Shown here one piece after another: positions 16,258-24,894 of a stretch of 64,000 nt of DNA (the stretch's first letter is position 1; each line of letters starts with the position of its first letter). The stretch is from the NCBI RefSeq assembly GCF_011602485.2, contig NZ_CP050022.2:7398001-7462000 (forward strand), given 5' to 3'. The DNA comes from Bradyrhizobium sp. 1(2017). GTDB taxonomy: Bacteria > Pseudomonadota > Alphaproteobacteria > Rhizobiales > Xanthobacteraceae. The position numbers were made by a program, and so were the translations under genes. Under the pieces are notes generated by a model, which saw only the letters and a program-made list of their open reading frames with translations, had not been told where the DNA came from and made no database searches.

Positions 16258-19098
16258 ATGACTGAACCGGCCGGGTTCGCGGCGGGAACCCTAATGTTCG
16301 GACCATTCATCGTGACGCCGCATGAAAGGCTGGTGACGCGCGACGGCGTCGCGCTGGCGCTCGGCGCAAAAGCCTTCGACATTCTGATCGCGCTGACGTC
16401 GCGGCCGAACCAGGTCGTCAGCAAGTGGGATCTGATGGCGCTGGTATGGCCCGGCCTGACCGTTGAGGAAGCCAGCCTGCGCTTTCACATCGCAGCCCTT
16501 CGCAAGGCGCTCGGCGACGGCAAGGACGGCGCACGCTACATCACCACGCTGTCCGGACGCGGCTATTGCTTCGTGGCGCCGATCTCGCAGGCGGACATTT
16601 CGTCACAGCGGCGCGCCGCACCACGGATGGACCTGTCGCCGGTCAAGCTGCCGAACCGGCTGCAACGGATGGTCGGACGCGACGATGCGATCGCCGCGAT
16701 CTCGGACAGGCTCATCACCTCGCGCTTCGTCACGATCGCCGGCCCCGGTGGCGTCGGCAAGACCGCCGTCGCGGTCGCGATCGCGCACGACCTGCTCGAG
16801 ACCTTCGCCGATGCCGCACACTTCGTCGATCTTGCCGCGCTCAGCGATCCCGATCTGGTGATCACCTCGATCCTGCTGATGCTGGGCTTGCCGGCGCAGG
16901 CCGACGATCCCCTGCCCGCGCTGCTCGCGCATGTCAGGGACAAGAAGATGCTGCTGATCCTCGATAATTGCGAGCACGTCATCGCCGCCGTGGCGCCGCT
17001 GGCCGCGGAGATCTTCCAAGCCGCGCCGCAGGTCCACATCCTGGCCACGAGCCGCGAAGCCCTGCGCGTCGAGGGCGAGCAGGTCTATCGATTGGCGCCG
17101 CTCGCCGTTCCGCCTGATGGCTCCGGACTGACCGTCGCGGCGGCACGGACCTATCCCGCACTTCAACTCTTCCTCGAACGCGCCACGGCGAGCGGCGCGC
17201 AGATTGCGCTCGACGATGCCAATGCCGCGATCATCACCGGCATCTGCCGCAAGCTCGACGGCATGGCCCTGGCGATCGAGCTCGCCGCCGGCCGGGTCGA
17301 AGCCTATGGCCTGGAGCAGACGGCCATGCTGCTCGACGAGCGCCTCAACCTGCTCTGGCAGGGACAACGCACCGCTCCGCCGCGCCAGAAGACGCTGCAG
17401 GCGACGCTGGACTGGAGCTACGAGCTTCTGTCCGACACCGAGCGCCTGGTGCTGCGCCGGCTTGCAGTGTTCGCCGGGCACTTCACCATCGACGCGGCGC
17501 TCGAGGTCGTCCCGGACGAATGCGCCGATCGCTCCCATTTGTTCGACGCCATCGACAGCCTCGTCGCCAAGTCCATGGTCGCGCCGCGGCCGATCGGCGC
17601 CATGATGCGCTACCGCCTGCTCGACACCACGCGCGCCTATTTGCTCGAGACCGCGCCTGGTGACGCGGCGCTCGCAGCACGCCACGCCACCTACTACCGG
17701 CAATGGCTGGAGCAGGCGGGCTCGACCTGGGCCACGGTGCCGAGCGCAGACGAACGGGCCATCCACTTCTCCGCACTTCACAACGTCCGCGCCGCGCTGG
17801 ACTGGTGCTTCGGCCCGGACGGCAATCTGGGTGTCGGCATTGCCCTCGTCGCCGCGGCGGCGCCGATCTTCCTCGCGATGTCGCTTCTGATCGAATGCCG
17901 GCGCTGGTCGGAGCGGGCGCTGCTTGCAATGGGCCCTACCTCGCAGGGCAGTGCCGAGGAGATGCACATCCAGGCTGCCCTCGGCCTCACCTTGATGTTC
18001 ACGCGCGGCGGCAGCGAAGCGGCGCGCACCGCCCTGAGCCGGAGCCTTGCCCTCGCCGAGGCACGCGGCGACCAGACCAACCAACTCCAGCTGCTCGGCC
18101 GCATGCATATCTTCCACGAGCGGATGGGGGAGTTCGACGCCGCGCTCGGCTATGCCCAGCAGAGCCTCATCGTCGCCGAGGCGCTCGGCGATGCGGCCTC
18201 GATCGCGCTCGCCCATTCGCTTCTAGGCGTCTCGTTGCATCTGGCCGGCGAGCATCGCGACGCGCTGACGATGCTGGAGGCCGCCTGGCAGGGGCCGGGC
18301 ACGGAACGGATCAGCACGGTCTACGGCTTCGATCATCGCAACCGGGCCGGCATTTCGCTTGCACGGGAGTATTGGTTGAACGGCCGGCCTACAGAGGCAC
18401 GGCAGCTGGCGCAATTGACTGTCACCGAAGCCGGGCAGATGGATCATCCGATCACGCTCTGCATCGCGCTGATCTGGGCGGTGTCGATCGATCTCTGGAA
18501 CGGCGACCTCGACGGAGCTGAAGAGAGCATCGACCGCTTCATCGCGCTCGCCCAGTCGCGTTCGATGGGTCCCTACCTCGCGGTCGGCCGAGGCGTCAAA
18601 GGCGAGTTGGCAATCCGGCGGGGAGACGCCGCCGGTGGCGTCGAGACCATCAAGTCCTGCCTGCGCGAGCTCCACGATTCCGGTTATGAGCTGCTCACCA
18701 CCACCTTCAACATCGCGATGGTGCAGGGCCTGTTGGCACTCGGGCAGACCGAGCAGGGCGCGCGGCTGACCGACGAAGCCATCCGCCTCGTCGAGCAGAG
18801 CGGTGATCATCTCTACATGCCCGAGCTGCTGCGGATGAAAGGCAGAGTGCTGCTGTCGCTGTCAGAGCCCAAAGCAGACCAAGCAGAAGCCTACTTCGCG
18901 CAATCACTGGAGTTGAGTCGTCGCAAAGGCGCCAAAGCCTGGGAGCTGCGGGCCGCGATCGATCTCGCCGGGCTTTTCGCCGAGCGCGGGCAGCGCGAGG
19001 AAGCGAAACGATTGCTGCAATCGTCCCTCGAGGGCTTTGCCGAAGGCTCCGAAACGGCGGATATCGGGGCGGCCAGCGCGCTTCTGACGACGCTGTAG
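16258..19098 (+). CDS. Winged-helix / NB-ARC ATPase / TPR regulator (STAND family)
   Basis: The 946-residue product has an OmpR/PhoB-type winged helix at about 10-105, with ISTLSGRGYCFVAP-like recognition-wing sequence near 95-105. An NB-ARC P-loop ATPase follows, with Walker A GPGGVGKTA at about 161-169, Walker B LLILDNCEHV at about 235-245 and an ATSRE sensor. From about 500 to the end come helical TPR-type repeats. Such STAND proteins hold ATP and switch to an oligomeric active form when the repeats bind a signal. ATG 16258 has AGGA 8 bases away and is preferred over GTG 16255. It is divergent from ohr and ends 6 bases from the convergent response regulator gene. Confidence 0.88.
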   Translation: MTEPAGFAAGTLMFGPFIVTPHERLVTRDGVALALGAKAFDILIALTSRPNQVVSKWDLMALVWPGLTVEEASLRFHIAALRKALGDGKDGARYITTLSGRGYCFVAPISQADISSQRRAAPRMDLSPVKLPNRLQRMVGRDDAIAAISDRLITSRFVTIAGPGGVGKTAVAVAIAHDLLETFADAAHFVDLAALSDPDLVITSILLMLGLPAQADDPLPALLAHVRDKKMLLILDNCEHVIAAVAPLAAEIFQAAPQVHILATSREALRVEGEQVYRLAPLAVPPDGSGLTVAAARTYPALQLFLERATASGAQIALDDANAAIITGICRKLDGMALAIELAAGRVEAYGLEQTAMLLDERLNLLWQGQRTAPPRQKTLQATLDWSYELLSDTERLVLRRLAVFAGHFTIDAALEVVPDECADRSHLFDAIDSLVAKSMVAPRPIGAMMRYRLLDTTRAYLLETAPGDAALAARHATYYRQWLEQAGSTWATVPSADERAIHFSALHNVRAALDWCFGPDGNLGVGIALVAAAAPIFLAMSLLIECRRWSERALLAMGPTSQGSAEEMHIQAALGLTLMFTRGGSEAARTALSRSLALAEARGDQTNQLQLLGRMHIFHERMGEFDAALGYAQQSLIVAEALGDAASIALAHSLLGVSLHLAGEHRDALTMLEAAWQGPGTERISTVYGFDHRNRAGISLAREYWLNGRPTEARQLAQLTVTEAGQMDHPITLCIALIWAVSIDLWNGDLDGAEESIDRFIALAQSRSMGPYLAVGRGVKGELAIRRGDAAGGVETIKSCLRELHDSGYELLTTTFNIAMVQGLLALGQTEQGARLTDEAIRLVEQSGDHLYMPELLRMKGRVLLSLSEPKADQAEAYFAQSLELSRRKGAKAWELRAAIDLAGLFAERGQREEAKRLLQSSLEGFAEGSETADIGAASALLTTL

Positions 19099-19104
19099 CG
19101 CCGC

Positions 19105-19776
19105 TCACCCCGTCGGCGTGCCCTGCTTCCACTGGCCGCCGGCGATCTTGGCGGCGGCAATCACGGCCTGGGTGCGGCTCTCGACGCCGAGCTTCTGCAG
19201 GATGGCCGAGACGTGCGCCTTGATGGTGGCCTCGGAGACGCCGAGCTCGTAGGCGATCTGCTTGTTGAGCAACCCTTCCGACAGCATCATCAGGACCCGC
19301 ACCTGTTGCGGCGTCAGCGTCACCAGGCGGTCGCGCAGGCGAGTCGTGTCGGGGTCTGCCGCGACCGACAGATCGGTGTCGGCGGGAACCCAGACGTCGC
19401 CCTCCATCACCTTGAGGATGGCATCGCGCAGCGTCTCGACTCCGAAACGCTTCGGGATGAAGCCGGAGGCGCCGAAATCGAGCGAGCGGCGGATGGTGGC
19501 GCTGTCGTCGGACGCCGAGACGATCACGACCGGAATCGCCGGATATTGCGCCCGCAGATAGATCAGGCCGGAAAAGCCGGAGATCCCGGGCATCGAGAGG
19601 TCGAGCAGGACCAGATCGACGTCGGAGGTCTGTTCCAGCAGCTTGGTCAGATCCTCGAACGATCCGGCCTCGTCGATCCTGGCCGAGCTCAGGACGCCCG
19701 CCACCGCCTGCCGCAGCGCGTCGCGGAACAGGGGGTGGTCATCGGCAATGACGAGATGGGTGGAGGGAGCGTTCAT
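19105..19776 (-). CDS. NarL/LuxR-type response regulator
   Basis: This 223-residue protein has an N-terminal receiver with the acidic pair DD12-13 (ADDHPLFRDAL), phosphoacceptor D59 in LVLLDLSMPG, and a Ser/Lys output face (IVSAS, PKR). A LuxR-type helix-turn-helix at about 155-210 follows (LTPQQVRVLMMLSEGLLNKQIAYELGVSEATIKAHV). The start at 19776 gives the standard receiver N-terminus. No kinase is adjacent. The closest orphan candidate is the SSS hybrid kinase at 9576-13085. It is divergent from the MHS transporter gene with a palindrome in between, so it may control that gene. Confidence 0.92.
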   Translation of the reverse strand: MNAPSTHLVIADDHPLFRDALRQAVAGVLSSARIDEAGSFEDLTKLLEQTSDVDLVLLDLSMPGISGFSGLIYLRAQYPAIPVVIVSASDDSATIRRSLDFGASGFIPKRFGVETLRDAILKVMEGDVWVPADTDLSVAADPDTTRLRDRLVTLTPQQVRVLMMLSEGLLNKQIAYELGVSEATIKAHVSAILQKLGVESRTQAVIAAAKIAGGQWKQGTPTG

Positions 19777-19858
19777 CGTTCTCTTGCTGTCGTTCGCACC
19801 AAACCGGCGCACAAAGCAATTCTTCCCTGAGCAGCCGTGGCATGCAAGTGCACATTAT

Positions 19859-19875
19859 CCCTTTGCTGCAAAGGG
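19859..19875. promoter_or_regulatory. Palindrome in the divergent response regulator / transporter gap
   Basis: CCCTTTGCTGCAAAGGG is a perfect 7-bp inverted repeat around CTG. It lies in the 294-base gap between the response regulator start (19776) and the transporter start (20071). Dyads of this size suit NarL-type dimers. The protein that binds is unknown. Confidence 0.45.
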
Positions 19876-20070
19876 GTTAATCCGGAAGCACCCGCGGCTT
19901 GCCGCTGGTGTCCGATACCCCGGCCGTCAGGTGCGCGCCAGTGCGCAAGGCCGAAAGTCGTATTGGGGCGGGTTTCACGGCGATGTTACCTTGCGGCCAA
20001 GACCTGGGTTGATCCGGCATGTCCGGACATCTGGGGCGCGAGGGAAACGCATTTCGGGGAGCGATTCAAC

Positions 20071-21735
20071 ATGTCGACTATGGCTGTGTCTCAAACAGGC
20101 GCGCAAGGGATGACGAAGGACGAACGGTTCGTCATTCTCGCCTCCTCGCTCGGTACCGTCTTCGAATGGTACGACTTCTACCTCTACGGCTCGCTGGCCG
20201 GCATCATCGGCGCGCAGTTCTTCTCGGCCTATCCGCCGGCAACCCGCGACATCTTCGCGCTGCTGGCCTTTGCCGCGGGCTTCCTGGTACGCCCGTTCGG
20301 CGCGATCGTGTTCGGCCGCGTCGGCGACATCGTCGGCCGCAAATACACCTTCCTCGTCACCATCCTGATCATGGGCCTGTCGACCTTCATCGTCGGCCTG
20401 CTCCCCAACGCAGCCACCATCGGCATCGCTGCCCCGATCATCCTGATCGTGCTGCGCCTTGCCCAGGGCCTGGCGCTCGGCGGCGAATATGGCGGTGCGG
20501 CAACCTACGTCGCGGAGCATGCGCCGAACGGCAAGCGCGGCTTCTACACCTCCTTCATCCAAACCACGGCAACTCTCGGCCTGTTCCTGTCGCTGCTGGT
20601 GATTCTGTTCACCCGCACCGCGCTCGGCGAGGCCGAATTCGCGGCGTGGGGCTGGCGCATTCCGTTCCTGGTCTCGGTGCTGCTGCTCGGCATCTCGGTC
20701 TGGATCCGGCTCCGCCTCAATGAATCGCCGGTATTCCAGAAGATGAAGGAAGAGGGGAAGGGTTCGAAAGCGCCGCTGACGGAGGCCTTCGGCAACTGGC
20801 AGAACGGCAAGCTCGTGCTGCTCGCCCTGCTCGGCGGCGTGATGGGCCAGGGCGTGGTCTGGTACACCGGCCAGTTCTACGCGCTGTTCTTCCTGCAATC
20901 GATCCTGAAGGTGGACGGCTATACCGCCAACCTCCTGATCGCATGGTCGCTGCTGCTCGGCACCGGCTTCTTCATCGTGTTCGGCATGCTCTCCGACAAG
21001 ATCGGCCGCAAGCCGATCATCCTCGGCGGCTGTCTGATCGCGGCCCTCACCTTCTTCCCGATCTTCAAGATGATCACCACCAACGCCAACCCGGCGCTGG
21101 AAAGGGCCATCGAGCAGACCAAGGTCGAAGTGGTGGCCGATCCCGCGGGCTGCGGCGACCTGTTCAACCCGGTCGGCACCCGCGTCTTCACCTCGCCTTG
21201 CGACACCGCACGTGCCTACCTGTCCCAGTCGTCGGTCAAGTATTCGACCACGCCTGGTCCGGCCGGCTCCGGCGTGAAGGTGATGGTCAACGGCAAGGAA
21301 GTGCCCTACGCCAACGCCAAGGACAGCAACCCGGCCGTCCTCGCGGCGGTGCAGGCGGCGGGCTATCCGAAGGCAGGTGATGCCGGCATCGTGAAGATGT
21401 CGCATCCGTTCGACGTCTTCCGTCCGCAGGTGGCGGCGATCATCGGACTGCTGTTCATCCTGGTGCTCTTCGTCACCATGGTGTACGGCCCGATCGCCGC
21501 GATGCTGGTCGAGCTGTTCCCGACCCGTATCCGCTACACCTCGATGTCGCTGCCCTACCACATCGGTAACGGCTGGTTCGGCGGCCTCCTGCCGGCGACC
21601 GCCTTCGCCATCGTGGCCTCGACTGGCGATATCTATGCCGGCCTCTGGTACCCGATCATCTTCGCCTCGATTACCGTCGTGATCGGCGCCCTGTTCCTGC
21701 CCGAGACCAAGGACGTCGACATCAAGGCGAACTGA
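20071..21735 (+). CDS. MHS-family MFS transporter with large insert
   Basis: This 554-residue inner-membrane protein belongs to the metabolite:H+ symporter branch of the MFS. It shows SSLGTVFEWYDFYLYG at the first helix, GRVGDIVGRKYTF in the loop after helix 2, and ALGGEYGGAATYVAEHAP near helix 4. About 12 helices are seen. An insert of about 120 hydrophilic residues (about 333-453), with a cysteine pair at 361 and 377, separates two helices of the second half. Relatives carry organic acids, shikimate or betaine. The ATG at 20071 follows GGGGAGCG. It is divergent from the response regulator and followed by a strong terminator. Confidence 0.9.
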   Translation: MSTMAVSQTGAQGMTKDERFVILASSLGTVFEWYDFYLYGSLAGIIGAQFFSAYPPATRDIFALLAFAAGFLVRPFGAIVFGRVGDIVGRKYTFLVTILIMGLSTFIVGLLPNAATIGIAAPIILIVLRLAQGLALGGEYGGAATYVAEHAPNGKRGFYTSFIQTTATLGLFLSLLVILFTRTALGEAEFAAWGWRIPFLVSVLLLGISVWIRLRLNESPVFQKMKEEGKGSKAPLTEAFGNWQNGKLVLLALLGGVMGQGVVWYTGQFYALFFLQSILKVDGYTANLLIAWSLLLGTGFFIVFGMLSDKIGRKPIILGGCLIAALTFFPIFKMITTNANPALERAIEQTKVEVVADPAGCGDLFNPVGTRVFTSPCDTARAYLSQSSVKYSTTPGPAGSGVKVMVNGKEVPYANAKDSNPAVLAAVQAAGYPKAGDAGIVKMSHPFDVFRPQVAAIIGLLFILVLFVTMVYGPIAAMLVELFPTRIRYTSMSLPYHIGNGWFGGLLPATAFAIVASTGDIYAGLWYPIIFASITVVIGALFLPETKDVDIKAN

Positions 21736-21762
21736 TCGACGGCATCGATCTCAACCGATACG

Positions 21763-21796
21763 AACCGGCCGCGGTCTCCGCGGCCGGTTTTGTTTT
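21763..21796 (+). terminator. Rho-independent terminator
   Basis: A 12-bp perfect GC-rich stem (21763-21774 with 21778-21789) with a TCT loop is followed by a T-rich tail (TTTTGTTTT counting the stem end). It closes the transporter transcript. Confidence 0.9.
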
Positions 21797-21801
21797 GCGG
21801 G

Positions 21802-22275
21802 TCACTGATCGCCGCCGATGAATTGCAGCACCACCTCTCGCCGGTGCGGCCGGCTGCGATGCTCGATCAGATAGATCGCCTGCCAGGTGCCCAACGCGAG
21901 CTTGCCGTTCAGGACCGGCACCTGAAGCGAGGTTTGCGTCAGCATCGTCTTGATGTGCCCGGGCATGTCATCCGGCCCTTCGCTGTCATGCGTCCATCCG
22001 GCGTTCTCCGGCGCGAGCCGGGACAGCGCCGTGGTGAGATCGACGAGCACGGAAGGATCGGCATTCTCCTGGATCGTCAGCGAGGCCGAGGTGTGGCGGA
22101 TGAACAGCGTCAGCGCGCCGTCACGCGCGTGAGCTTCATCGAGGAATTTCGCAGCGTCGCCGGTGAGGTCGGTAAAGCCGCGGCCCGATGTCTGCACGGT
22201 CAGCAATGACGACGAGATGGTGGTGGCTTGCACTGACGATGGCGCCGAGCGCGTGACGGATTTGCCTGATGTCAT
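21802..22275 (-). CDS. YjbQ-family (UPF0047) protein
   Basis: The 157-residue product matches the YjbQ family. The conserved core runs from LTLFIRHTSASLTIQENADPS to the metal-site histidines in WTHDSEGPDDMPGHIKTML, then LALGTWQAIYLIEHR near the C-terminus. Family members form trimers with a metal site and show weak thiamine-phosphate synthase activity in vitro; the physiological role is unclear. The ATG at 22275 is preferred over 22281 because GAGGGG lies at the right distance only from the former. The gene converges with the MHS transporter. Confidence 0.9.
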   Translation of the reverse strand: MTSGKSVTRSAPSSVQATTISSSLLTVQTSGRGFTDLTGDAAKFLDEAHARDGALTLFIRHTSASLTIQENADPSVLVDLTTALSRLAPENAGWTHDSEGPDDMPGHIKTMLTQTSLQVPVLNGKLALGTWQAIYLIEHRSRPHRREVVLQFIGGDQ

Positions 22276-22291
22276 GGACATCCCCTCGCTC

Positions 22292-22412
22292 GTCGTCCTG
22301 GCGAAAGCCAGGGCCCATTACCCCGAATGCGCGTGATGGGCATAGGTGGCAATGCGCACCGAGCAGAGCAGAGGGGCCGCGGCGTATGGGTCCTGGCTTT
22401 CGCCAGGACGAC
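22292..22412. repeat. Long intergenic inverted repeat (GTCGTCCTGGCGAAAGCCAGG type)
   Basis: Two 27-base arms, 22292-22318 and 22386-22412, are inverted copies with one mismatch, separated by 67 bases. Each arm is itself a small hairpin (CCTGGC-GAAA-GCCAGG). The element fills the gap between two minus-strand genes and would fold as a cruciform-like RNA. Confidence 0.8.
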
Positions 22413-22426
22413 ATCGACACATTCCA

Positions 22427-22948
22427 TCAAATCTTCCCCGACACGTCCTTCTGCACCCGGTTGGCCATGTCGACCAGACGGCGCCAGGCCTTTTCCAGAA
22501 ACGACATCACGCGGTCGACATCCTGGTCGCTCGGCAGCGGGATCTCGATCTTGCGCTCGCCCTCGGCGACCTTCGGCTCCGCCTTCTTGAGCGAATCGGA
22601 TTTCGGCAGCGGCTCGTCGACCTTGCCCGACACGGTCGGCCCGGCCGCGAGCTGGCCCTGCAGCTTCTCGACTTCGGCCTGAAGGCGGCCGATCTCGGCA
22701 TCGAGTGCGGACCGCTCGTCGGGCACCGCATAGCAGGCCCAGCCCGCGCCGTTCCTGGTGCAGGTCGACACCGTGCCGGTGCGGGTGTCGAGCCGGAGCA
22801 CGCCCTCGGGGATGGTCGTCATGCTGTAACGGCCGTTTTCGCTGTCAGGCGCAGATTGGGCGACGACGAAGCCGCCGCTGATGACCATCAGCGCGGCGAA
22901 GGTCGCTGCCGCAAGCCACGATGCTGTGGATGACGTCAAAGCTCTCAT
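22427..22948 (-). CDS. Membrane-anchored coiled-coil hypothetical protein
   Basis: The 173-residue protein starts at ATG 22948. A signal or anchor helix spans about 9-30 (WLAAATFAALMVISGGFVVA). A small domain follows with a DTRTGTVSTC...GWACYAVPDE pair of cysteines, likely a disulphide, and then a heptad-rich coiled coil (ALDAEIGRLQAEVEKLQGQLA) and a C-terminal helix. It is probably periplasmic. No enzymatic family is recognised. Confidence 0.65.
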   Translation of the reverse strand: MRALTSSTASWLAAATFAALMVISGGFVVAQSAPDSENGRYSMTTIPEGVLRLDTRTGTVSTCTRNGAGWACYAVPDERSALDAEIGRLQAEVEKLQGQLAAGPTVSGKVDEPLPKSDSLKKAEPKVAEGERKIEIPLPSDQDVDRVMSFLEKAWRRLVDMANRVQKDVSGKI

Positions 22949-23212
22949 CGCACTCTCCGCCGCGGCACGCAGGTGGCACTTTCGCAAGTCTACACCCCGT
23001 CGCGCCGATCCGCCGCCCAAAACGCACTATGCGGCACAACGACCGCGATGGTCCGTTTGATCCCGACAGCGCGGCGAAATGGCGGCTTCATCCGCCGATC
23101 CCGAGGAGAGCTGCTGCGGTGCGGCGTCACGCTGTGTGCAGCGTTGCCGTGCGCGCCAATATCATGAAATAAATCAGCTACATAAGGGAAAGCGACGCAA
23201 TCGTGACTTGGC

Positions 23213-23241
23213 TTGACTTGATTATAGGCCATCAGTATGGT
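23213..23241 (+). promoter_or_regulatory. Promoter of the ATP synthase F0 operon
   Basis: TTGACT (23213-23218), a 17-base spacer and TATGGT (23236-23241) form a good sigma-70-type promoter. It starts 95 bases upstream of the atpI ATG. The rest of the 359-base stretch 22949-23307 holds no supported gene. Confidence 0.7.
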
Positions 23242-23307
23242 CCGCGCGGCTTTTGAGGGTGGCGGGCGTAATTTCCATTCAGCCGCGGCGTTTCGGGTCT
23301 TCGTTGC

Positions 23308-23682
23308 ATGACACAGGGCACGGGACACGGCGAGAATGGAGATCGCGAAAAATCGCCCGAGGAAGCTGCGCTTTCCGAACGGCTCGGAAGTCTCGATCAG
23401 CGGTTGTCCGAATTTCGCGACCGCAGGATCAAGACCGAGCAACCCGCAGGTGAAGGTGGAGACGGAGCGGCCAGAGCCTCGGCGATGGCGCTTGGTTTCC
23501 GACTATCCTCGGAGTTGATCGCCGGCGTTCTTGTCGGAGCGGGGATTGGCTGGGGGTTCGACCGCTTGCTGTCGACGTCGCCTTTCGGGTTTATCGTGTT
23601 CACGCTGCTGGGCTTCGTCGCCGGCGTGGTGAATGTGGTGAGAACGGCAGGCGCGGGTCAAAACAGACGCGGTGGCTCGTAA
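23308..23682 (+). CDS. atpI: ATP synthase subunit I (AtpI/AtpZ type)
   Basis: The 124-residue protein has a charged N-terminal tail of about 55 residues. Two membrane helices form a Gly-rich hairpin (LIAGVLVGAGIGWGFDRLL, then GFIVFTLLGFVAGVVNVVR). This is the alphaproteobacterial form of the ATP synthase assembly factor that helps build the c-ring. It is the first gene of the F0 operon, 113 bases before atpB. The start is chosen as the first in-frame ATG after the promoter; the ribosome binding site is weak. Confidence 0.85.
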   Translation: MTQGTGHGENGDREKSPEEAALSERLGSLDQRLSEFRDRRIKTEQPAGEGGDGAARASAMALGFRLSSELIAGVLVGAGIGWGFDRLLSTSPFGFIVFTLLGFVAGVVNVVRTAGAGQNRRGGS

Positions 23683-23795
23683 GGCGATCCGCCAGGAGAG
23701 GAATGTGATCGTGCCGGCCTCGCCGGTACGGGCCGGCCCGGCCGGCAGACCGAGACCCGCCGGCATTGCCCGGCAGACCAAGAGATGCCGCGCTG

Positions 23796-24545
23796 ATGAA
23801 AATCGACCCGATCCACCAGTTCAACATCGAGCCTCTCTTCACCCTGGGCCATATCGGCAATCATACGATCGCCTTCACCAATTCGTCGCTCTACATGCTG
23901 GTGGCGGTCGCGATCATCTCGCTCCTGATGCTCGCCAGCGGCACGCAGCTGATTCCCGGGCGGCTCCAGTCCGTCGCTGAAATCTCCTACGAATTCGTCG
24001 CCTCGACCATCCGTTCGACGGCCGGCGCGGAAGGCATGAAGTTCTTCCCGCTGATCTTCTCGCTGTTCATGTTCATCTGCGTCTCGAATCTGGTGGGTAT
24101 CATCCCCTACACCTTCACGGTGTCGAGCCATCTGATCGTGACCGCGGCGCTCGCGCTCCTGGTCTTCTTCACCGTCCTGATCTACGGCGTCGCCAAGAAC
24201 GGCCTGAAGTTCTTCAAGATTTTCGTTCCCCACGGCGTCCCTGTCTACATCCTGCCGCTGGTCATGTTCATCGAGATCCTGTCGTTCTTCCTGCGGCCGG
24301 TCTCCCACAGCGTCCGTCTCTTCGCCAACATGCTGGCCGGCCACATCGCCTTGAAGGTGTTCGCGGGCTTCGTCGCCATGCTCGGCTTCTCGCTCGGCGC
24401 CGTCGGCTGGATCGGCGGCGTGCTGCCGCTGGCGCTCACCGTCGCGCTGACGTCGCTCGAAATCCTGGTCGCGTTCCTTCAGGCCTATGTGTTCGCGATC
24501 CTGACCTGCATCTACCTCAACGACGCCATTCATCCGGGACACTGA
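23796..24545 (+). CDS. atpB: ATP synthase F0 subunit a
   Basis: This 249-residue membrane protein forms the proton channel with the c-ring. It opens [14 protein letters not shown] and has five to six helices, with the essential Arg in [14 protein letters not shown] (helix 4) and the conserved [18 protein letters not shown] helix 5 close to the C-terminus. ATG 23796 gives the standard length; an in-frame start at 23766 would add ten non-conserved residues. It is followed by atpE after 53 bases. Confidence 0.97.
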   Translation: MKIDPIHQFNIEPLFTLGHIGNHTIAFTNSSLYMLVAVAIISLLMLASGTQLIPGRLQSVAEISYEFVASTIRSTAGAEGMKFFPLIFSLFMFICVSNLVGIIPYTFTVSSHLIVTAALALLVFFTVLIYGVAKNGLKFFKIFVPHGVPVYILPLVMFIEILSFFLRPVSHSVRLFANMLAGHIALKVFAGFVAMLGFSLGAVGWIGGVLPLALTVALTSLEILVAFLQAYVFAILTCIYLNDAIHPGH

Positions 24546-24598
24546 GCGGTCCGGGGAATTTCCACCCACAACCCAATCTTTCTTCCAAGGAGTCTAAA

Positions 24599-24829
24599 AT
24601 GGATCCGGCAGCAGCAAAACTTATCGGCGCGGGCATCGCGTGCATCGGCATGGGCGGTGCGGGCGTCGGCGTGGGCGTGATCTTTGGCAACTACCTGGCC
24701 GCAGCCGTCCGCAACCCGTCGGCCGCTCAGGGCCAGTTCGGCAACCTGATCTTCGGCTTCGCCGTGACCGAAGCGCTCGGCATCTTCTCGCTGCTGATCG
24801 CGCTGCTGCTGCTGTTCGTTCCGCTCTGA
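24599..24829 (+). CDS. atpE: ATP synthase F0 subunit c
   Basis: The 76-residue hairpin protein forms the rotor ring. Helix 1 carries the glycine ladder ([11 protein letters not shown], residues 20-30), the polar loop is RNPSAAQGQ, and helix 2 has the proton-binding carboxylate E58 in [10 protein letters not shown]. Glu at this site and the Gly-x-Gly-rich helix 1 are usual in alphaproteobacteria. An AAGGAG ribosome binding site precedes the ATG, fitting the high stoichiometry needed. Confidence 0.97.
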   Translation: MDPAAAKLIGAGIACIGMGGAGVGVGVIFGNYLAAAVRNPSAAQGQFGNLIFGFAVTEALGIFSLLIALLLLFVPL

Positions 24830-24894
24830 GAACGACCTTTTACGCGCCGTTCCAGTCCCTGGGACGGCGCGCGTGACTGCAACAGGAGAACTCC

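Noticed and set aside
22949..23200. Short plus-strand frames of about 60-80 codons upstream of the atp promoter
   Set aside because: They have no ribosome binding site, differ in codon use from neighbours, and none crosses the promoter in a meaningful frame.
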